Positions 59,263 through 64,000 of a stretch of DNA of 64,000 bases are shown piece after piece. The translations under genes were made by a program, and so were the position numbers. Each line of letters opens with the position of its first letter. The first letter of the stretch is position 1. Under the pieces are notes generated by a model, which saw nothing but the letters and a program-made list of their open reading frames with translations, was not told the DNA's origin and made no database searches. Location of the stretch: contig NZ_QCZG01000001.1 of assembly GCF_003097615.1 (NCBI RefSeq), positions 124,001 to 188,000 of the forward strand. The letters run 5' to 3'. The DNA comes from Pueribacillus theae (GTDB lineage: Bacteria; Bacillota; Bacilli; Bacillales; UBA6769).

Positions 59263-60171
59263 ATGAGTGTTTTTATAAATAAAGATACGAAAGTAATTGT
59301 TCAAGGAATTACCGGTTCTACAGCATTGTTTCATACGAAGCAAATGCTCGAATATGGTACAAAAATTGTAGGCGGAGTTACCCCAGGCAAGGGCGGTACA
59401 GAAGTCGAAGGTGTACCGGTATTCAATACTGTTGAAGAAGCAGTGAAGGAAACTGGCGCAAATGCTTCGGTTATTTATGTTCCGGCTCCTTTTGCCGCAG
59501 ATGCGATTATAGAAGCGGCAGATTCTGACATTGATCTTGTTATCTGTATTACAGAACATATCCCTGTTCTTGATATGGTAAAAGTAAAACGTTACTTGCA
59601 AGGCAGAAAAACACGTTTAGTCGGGCCAAACTGCCCTGGTGTCATTACACCTGAAGAGTGCAAAATCGGTATTATGCCAGGCTATATTCACAAAAAAGGC
59701 CATGTAGGTGTTGTTTCGCGTTCCGGAACATTAACGTACGAAGCAGTCCATCAATTATCTGAAGCCGGAATCGGACAATCAACGGCTGTCGGCATTGGTG
59801 GCGATCCAGTAAATGGAACGGATTTCATCGATGTGTTAAAGGCGTTTAACGAAGATGAAGATACATACGCTGTGATTATGATTGGTGAAATCGGAGGAAC
59901 GGCTGAAGAAGAAGCTGCGGAGTGGGTTAAGGCGAATATGACAAAGCCAGTCGTCGGATTTATTGGCGGCCAAACAGCCCCTCCAGGAAAGCGTATGGGA
60001 CATGCTGGCGCGATTATTTCCGGAGGAAAAGGAACGGCAGCTGAAAAAATCAGTAAAATGAATGAATGCGGCATTAAAGTGGCAGAAACACCTGCTGTCA
60101 TGGGTGAAACATTAATCTCAGTACTGAAAGAAAATAATCTTCTAGAGAAATGCATTACCCATAAAGCTTAA
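59263..60171 (+). CDS. sucD: Succinyl-CoA synthetase, alpha subunit
   Basis: The 302-residue protein has the CoA-binding N-terminal domain ([18 protein letters not shown]) and the phosphorylated His in [13 protein letters not shown] near residue 247. It pairs with SucC. AAAGGCGGG precedes ATG 59263. A terminator follows at 60188. Confidence 0.96.
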   Translation: MSVFINKDTKVIVQGITGSTALFHTKQMLEYGTKIVGGVTPGKGGTEVEGVPVFNTVEEAVKETGANASVIYVPAPFAADAIIEAADSDIDLVICITEHIPVLDMVKVKRYLQGRKTRLVGPNCPGVITPEECKIGIMPGYIHKKGHVGVVSRSGTLTYEAVHQLSEAGIGQSTAVGIGGDPVNGTDFIDVLKAFNEDEDTYAVIMIGEIGGTAEEEAAEWVKANMTKPVVGFIGGQTAPPGKRMGHAGAIISGGKGTAAEKISKMNECGIKVAETPAVMGETLISVLKENNLLEKCITHKA

Positions 60172-60187
60172 TTGCGGCGGCAACTAG

Positions 60188-60216
60188 AATAGCTCCTTCA
60201 CAGGGGCTATTTTTTT
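60188..60216 (+). terminator. Terminator of sucCD
   Basis: AATAGCTCCT (60188-60197) pairs with AGGGGCTATT (60202-60211) and a T-run follows. Confidence 0.85.
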
Positions 60217-60321
60217 AAAAGAAATATGCTCTTTCACAAATTGGCCTCCGAACAATGACGCGTCAGCGTTTTGTTAAATCTAGAAAAAGCGAAGAATGAT
60301 GAAATGAGGGGATGAAGCGAT

Positions 60322-61209
60322 TTGCATCTGTTTACTGAAAGAAAAATGCGCTTGTTGCATATATACAGCTGTAGGGGAATGGGGCTAAAAACAATCGACA
60401 AAATGTTTGCCCATGATCCAACATTTAAAGAAGTTTACAATATGTCGAAAAATGATCTTAAATTTTATTATCAAATGAACGAAAAGCAAGCTGACGTTTT
60501 CCATCAAGATCTTAACAAATCAATTGATGAACTATTCCGCACTGAACACGGCTCCTTTCAATTTATTACCCGCCTTGACAAAGAATATCCTCACCAGCTC
60601 AGACATATTTTTGACCCCCCTTGGATTCTATTTTACAAAGGCGATCTCTCCTTGCTTCACAAAGAAAAATCTCTCGCAGTTGTCGGGACAAGATATCCTA
60701 CAAAACAAGCCCTCCCTATTATGAAACAAATCCTGTACCCTTTAATTAGAAATGATTGGTGCATCGTTAGTGGCCTTGCGTATGGCATTGACGCACTTAG
60801 CCACCAGCTTGCATTGAATGAAAACGGAAGCACGATTGCAGTTTTAGGTTCAGGCCTTCAATCCATTTATCCAAAAGAACATAAAAAGCTTGCGGAAACG
60901 ATAGCGAATAACGGGTTGTTGCTATCAGAATTTTTGCCGTTGCAACCTCCGGCTAAATGGCAGTTCCCACTCCGCAATCGAATCATCAGCGGCCTTACAA
61001 GAGGAACGCTTGTCGTAGAGGCGAAAGAAAAAAGCGGATCACTCATTACAGCGGATCAAGCGCTTGAACAAGGAAGGGAAGTATTTGCGATTCCAGGTTC
61101 CGTATTAAACCCAAATAGTAAGGGAACGAACAACTTAATTCAACAAGGAGCAAAAATGGTATTATGTTCACAAGATATTGAAAATGAGCTCTTTATTGAA
61201 AAAAATTAG
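60322..61209 (+). CDS. dprA: DNA-processing protein DprA (Smf)
   Basis: DprA loads RecA on incoming single-stranded DNA in transformation. The 295-residue protein has a SAM-like N-terminal region and a Rossmann domain with VVGTRYPTKQA, GLAYGIDALSH, AVLGSGLQSIYPKEH and FPLRNRIISGLTRG. The start is TTG 60322 after GAGGGGA. It precedes topA, as in B. subtilis. Confidence 0.95.
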   Translation: MHLFTERKMRLLHIYSCRGMGLKTIDKMFAHDPTFKEVYNMSKNDLKFYYQMNEKQADVFHQDLNKSIDELFRTEHGSFQFITRLDKEYPHQLRHIFDPPWILFYKGDLSLLHKEKSLAVVGTRYPTKQALPIMKQILYPLIRNDWCIVSGLAYGIDALSHQLALNENGSTIAVLGSGLQSIYPKEHKKLAETIANNGLLLSEFLPLQPPAKWQFPLRNRIISGLTRGTLVVEAKEKSGSLITADQALEQGREVFAIPGSVLNPNSKGTNNLIQQGAKMVLCSQDIENELFIEKN

Positions 61210-61292
61210 TACGGACTATTTGACAAAAGATGAACGAGTATTTAATAATAGGGAAGATTTTAAAATTCCTGTGAGGGGGGAGAAGCTTTAGC

Positions 61293-63359
61293 ATGGAAGA
61301 TTACTTAGTAATCGTTGAGTCTCCCGCAAAAGCGAAAACGATAAAAAAATATTTAGGAAAAAAATATGAAGTCAAAGCATCAATGGGACATGTACGTGAT
61401 TTGCCAAGAAGTCAAATCGGTGTTGATGTCGAACAACACTTTCAACCTAAATACATTACAATTCGTGGGAAAGGCCCGATTTTAAAAGAATTAAAGGATG
61501 CTGCAAAGAAAGTTAAAAAAGTTTATCTTGCAGCTGACCCTGACCGTGAAGGCGAAGCCATTGCATGGCATTTAGCCCACAGCTTAAACATTGATCAAGA
61601 TTCGGATTGCCGGGTCGTATTCAACGAAATTACAAAGGACGCCATTAAAGACGCGTTTAAACATCCGCGCCCAATTAATATGCATCTTGTTGATGCACAG
61701 CAAGCGCGGAGAATACTTGACAGGCTGGTAGGCTATAAAATAAGCCCTATTCTATGGAAGAAAGTTAAAAAGGGACTAAGTGCAGGAAGAGTTCAATCTG
61801 TTGCACTGCGTTTAATTGTTGAGCGTGAACAAGAAATTCAGCAATTCAAACCGGAAGAATATTGGAAAATTAAGTCGCTCTTCAACGAAAAAGGAGAGAC
61901 GTTTGAGGCTTTCTTTTATGGAAAAGACAACAAAAAGATGGAATTGAAAAACGAACAAGAAGTAAATCAAATTCTCGGACAAATAAAAGGTGATACATTT
62001 ACCGTTGCATCTGTCCAAAAGAAAGAGAGAAGGCGAAACCCGGCCTTGCCTTTCACAACATCATCCTTGCAGCAGGAAGCTGCGAGAAAGTTGAATTTTC
62101 GTGCGAGAAAAACGATGATGATTGCACAGCAATTATATGAAGGAATTGAAATAGGCAAAGAAACCATTGGTTTAATCACGTATATGCGTACAGATTCAAC
62201 AAGAATATCTGATACAGCAGTAGAAGAGACACAAAAATATATTGAACAAAACTTCGGCAAAAATTATTTGCCAAACAAAAAAAGAACGGCGAAGCAAACA
62301 AAAAATACACAGGACGCCCATGAAGCGATCCGTCCAACATCTTCTTTCAGAGAACCGAAAGAGATGAAAAAGTATTTAAGCAGAGACCATTACCGCCTTT
62401 ATAAACTGATTTGGGAACGCCTTGTTGCAAGCCAAATGGCCCCTGCTGTCATGGATACGATGAGCGTTGATTTAAACAATAATGGTGTTGTCTTTCGTGC
62501 AACTGGTTCAGCGATTAAATTTCCGGGGTTTATGAAAGTTTATGTTGAAGGGACAGACGATAACAAAGCGGAAGAAAATGCACTTCTTCCTGATTTAAAA
62601 GAAAATAGTGAAGTAAAGGCCGAAAGCATCGAACCAAGCCAACACTTTACCCAGCCGCCGCCGCGCTATACGGAAGCACGCCTTGTAAAAACGATGGAAG
62701 AATTAGGCATTGGGCGCCCATCAACGTATGCGCCAACCCTTGATACCATCCAAAAACGTGGCTACGTGAAGCTTGAAGAACGCAAATTTGTCCCAACGGA
62801 ACTCGGAACAATTGTGCTTGAGCTCATTACAGAATTTTTCAGCGAAATCGTAGATGTTGATTTTACGGCGAAAATGGAAAACGATCTAGACGCCATTGAA
62901 GAAGGGAAGCAGAATTGGATAAAAATCATCGATGACTTTTATGAGGGCTTCGAAAAAAGCTTGAAAAAAGCCGAAGAACAAATGAAGGAAGTAGAAATAA
63001 AAGATGAACCCGCCGGAGAAAATTGTGAGAAATGCGGCCATGAAATGGTGATCAAAATCGGCCGTTTCGGTAAATTTATGGCTTGTTCCAATTTTCCCGA
63101 GTGCAGAAATACAAAGCCAATCTTAAAAGATATCGGCGTAAAATGCCCAAGCTGTCAAAAAGGCAATATCGTTGAGAGAAAAAGTAAAAAGGGCCGGATT
63201 TTTTACGGGTGTGACAGGTACCCTGAATGCGAATTTCTTTCATGGGACAAACCAATTAATCGAAAATGCCCGAAATGCAACGGCATGCTTGTTGAAAAAA
63301 AGACAAAAAAGAAAACACAAGTCGTATGTTCATCATGTGATTATGCAGAAGAGGGGTAG
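61293..63359 (+). CDS. topA: DNA topoisomerase I
   Basis: TopA relaxes negative supercoils. The 688-residue type IA enzyme has the TOPRIM domain ([19 protein letters not shown], with the acidic DPDREGE near residue 88) and the catalytic Tyr in [12 protein letters not shown] near residue 298. Three C-terminal four-Cys zinc ribbons follow (about residues 575-685). GGGGGGAGAAG precedes the start. Confidence 0.97.
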   Translation: MEDYLVIVESPAKAKTIKKYLGKKYEVKASMGHVRDLPRSQIGVDVEQHFQPKYITIRGKGPILKELKDAAKKVKKVYLAADPDREGEAIAWHLAHSLNIDQDSDCRVVFNEITKDAIKDAFKHPRPINMHLVDAQQARRILDRLVGYKISPILWKKVKKGLSAGRVQSVALRLIVEREQEIQQFKPEEYWKIKSLFNEKGETFEAFFYGKDNKKMELKNEQEVNQILGQIKGDTFTVASVQKKERRRNPALPFTTSSLQQEAARKLNFRARKTMMIAQQLYEGIEIGKETIGLITYMRTDSTRISDTAVEETQKYIEQNFGKNYLPNKKRTAKQTKNTQDAHEAIRPTSSFREPKEMKKYLSRDHYRLYKLIWERLVASQMAPAVMDTMSVDLNNNGVVFRATGSAIKFPGFMKVYVEGTDDNKAEENALLPDLKENSEVKAESIEPSQHFTQPPPRYTEARLVKTMEELGIGRPSTYAPTLDTIQKRGYVKLEERKFVPTELGTIVLELITEFFSEIVDVDFTAKMENDLDAIEEGKQNWIKIIDDFYEGFEKSLKKAEEQMKEVEIKDEPAGENCEKCGHEMVIKIGRFGKFMACSNFPECRNTKPILKDIGVKCPSCQKGNIVERKSKKGRIFYGCDRYPECEFLSWDKPINRKCPKCNGMLVEKKTKKKTQVVCSSCDYAEEG

Positions 63360-63377
63360 AAAAGGAGTTGTCTCGTC

Positions 63378-64000
63378 ATGACAATAGCTGAAGTAAATGT
63401 TATCGGCGCTGGTCTTGCTGGAAGCGAAGCTGCTTGGCAGCTCGCAAAGCGCGGCATAAAAGTGAACTTATACGAGATGCGTCCACAAAAACAAACGCCC
63501 GCACATCATACGGATCAATTTGCTGAACTTGTCTGCAGCAATTCATTGCGGGCGAATAGTTTAACGAATGCTGTCGGTGTCCTTAAGGAAGAAATGCGTA
63601 AGCTCGATTCAGTTATCGTTTCTTCCGCTGACAAGTGCTCGGTTCCGGCAGGAGGGGCACTTGCAGTTGATCGCCACGAGTTCGCTGCTTTGGTAACGGA
63701 AAAAGTGAAAAATCATGAAAACGTCACGGTTTCTCATGAAGAAGTTACGAGTATTCCTGATAGCCCAACAATCATAGCTACCGGGCCGTTGACATCTCAA
63801 ACGCTGTCGCAGCAACTTAAACGTTTAACCGGAGAGGAATACTTGTACTTCTATGATGCAGCAGCACCGATTATCGAAGCGGACAGCATTGACTTTAAAA
63901 AGGTATATTTAAAATCGCGCTATGATAAAGGTGAGGCCGCTTATGTGAATTGCCCGATGACAGAAGAAGAATTTAACCATTTTTATGATGTCCTTGTTTC
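63378..64000 (+). CDS. trmFO: TrmFO, folate-dependent tRNA m5U54 methyltransferase (3' end beyond window)
   Basis: TrmFO (formerly Gid) makes T54 in tRNA with methylene-tetrahydrofolate and FAD. The visible 207 codons start [20 protein letters not shown], with the dinucleotide-binding [10 protein letters not shown] motif, and include [10 protein letters not shown] and [11 protein letters not shown]. The gene runs off the right edge; family members have about 435 residues. ATG 63378 follows AAAGGAG and lies 18 bases after topA. Confidence 0.95.
   Translation, partial: MTIAEVNVIGAGLAGSEAAWQLAKRGIKVNLYEMRPQKQTPAHHTDQFAELVCSNSLRANSLTNAVGVLKEEMRKLDSVIVSSADKCSVPAGGALAVDRHEFAALVTEKVKNHENVTVSHEEVTSIPDSPTIIATGPLTSQTLSQQLKRLTGEEYLYFYDAAAPIIEADSIDFKKVYLKSRYDKGEAAYVNCPMTEEEFNHFYDVLV

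Overview
The window is a stretch of chromosome from a spore-forming Bacillaceae species, most likely Bacillus sensu lato. Three things point there: the gene order closely follows the pyr-ylo-ylq region of Bacillus subtilis; sporulation or matrix genes are present (spoVM, remA, GerP-like proteins, a coat-type small heat-shock protein); and most genes have strong AGGAGG-type ribosome binding sites with TTG and GTG starts in use. No rRNA, tRNA or CRISPR array was seen.

Layout. (1) 290-7911: a PyrR-controlled pyrimidine operon, pyrR-pyrB-pyrC-carB-pyrF-pyrE, with two PyrR attenuators. It lacks pyrP, carA, pyrK and pyrD. (2) 8254-19228: an accessory block where B. subtilis carries its cysH-sat-yln genes. 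It holds a self-inhibited Fic protein, peptidase T, a lipoprotein, a CaiB-type CoA transferase, a mobile-element remnant, a spore-coat cluster (three GerPA/PF-like proteins, a GerPC-like protein, Hsp20), a histidine phosphatase and a MoxR-VWA pair. (3) 19332-36544: the rqcH to rpe housekeeping block (ribosome rescue, Ca2+ pump, remA, gmk, rpoZ, coaBC, priA, fmt, rsmB, prpC-prkC, rsgA, rpe). The usual def and rlmN are missing. (4) 36733-45746: spoVM, rpmB, yloU-fakA, recG and the FapR-controlled fatty acid operon (fapR-plsX-fabD-fabG, then acpP). thiN and sdaAB-sdaAA are missing. (5) 45965-64000: rnc, an inverted DUF1128 gene plus MFS transporter where smc normally lies, ftsY, ylxM-ffh, rpsP-khpA-ylqD-rimM-trmD-rplS, rbgA-rnhB, a FliK-like/FlhB-like pair, sucCD, dprA, topA and the first two-thirds of an expected trmFO.

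The genes serve central information and lipid metabolism: nucleotide supply, translation and its quality control, protein targeting by SRP (ftsY, ylxM, ffh), phospholipid precursors, and the PrkC/PrpC Ser/Thr signalling switch. The unusual features are the repeated clean absence of genes from otherwise collinear operons, and several families of short intergenic repeats. One family is MITE-like with 16-bp terminal inverted repeats; another has GTTCAAAAAG ends. I found no convincing new defence or biosynthetic system. The best novelty candidates are the repeat families, the gene losses (above all smc, carA and pyrD) and the rearranged GerP-like/Hsp20 coat cluster.
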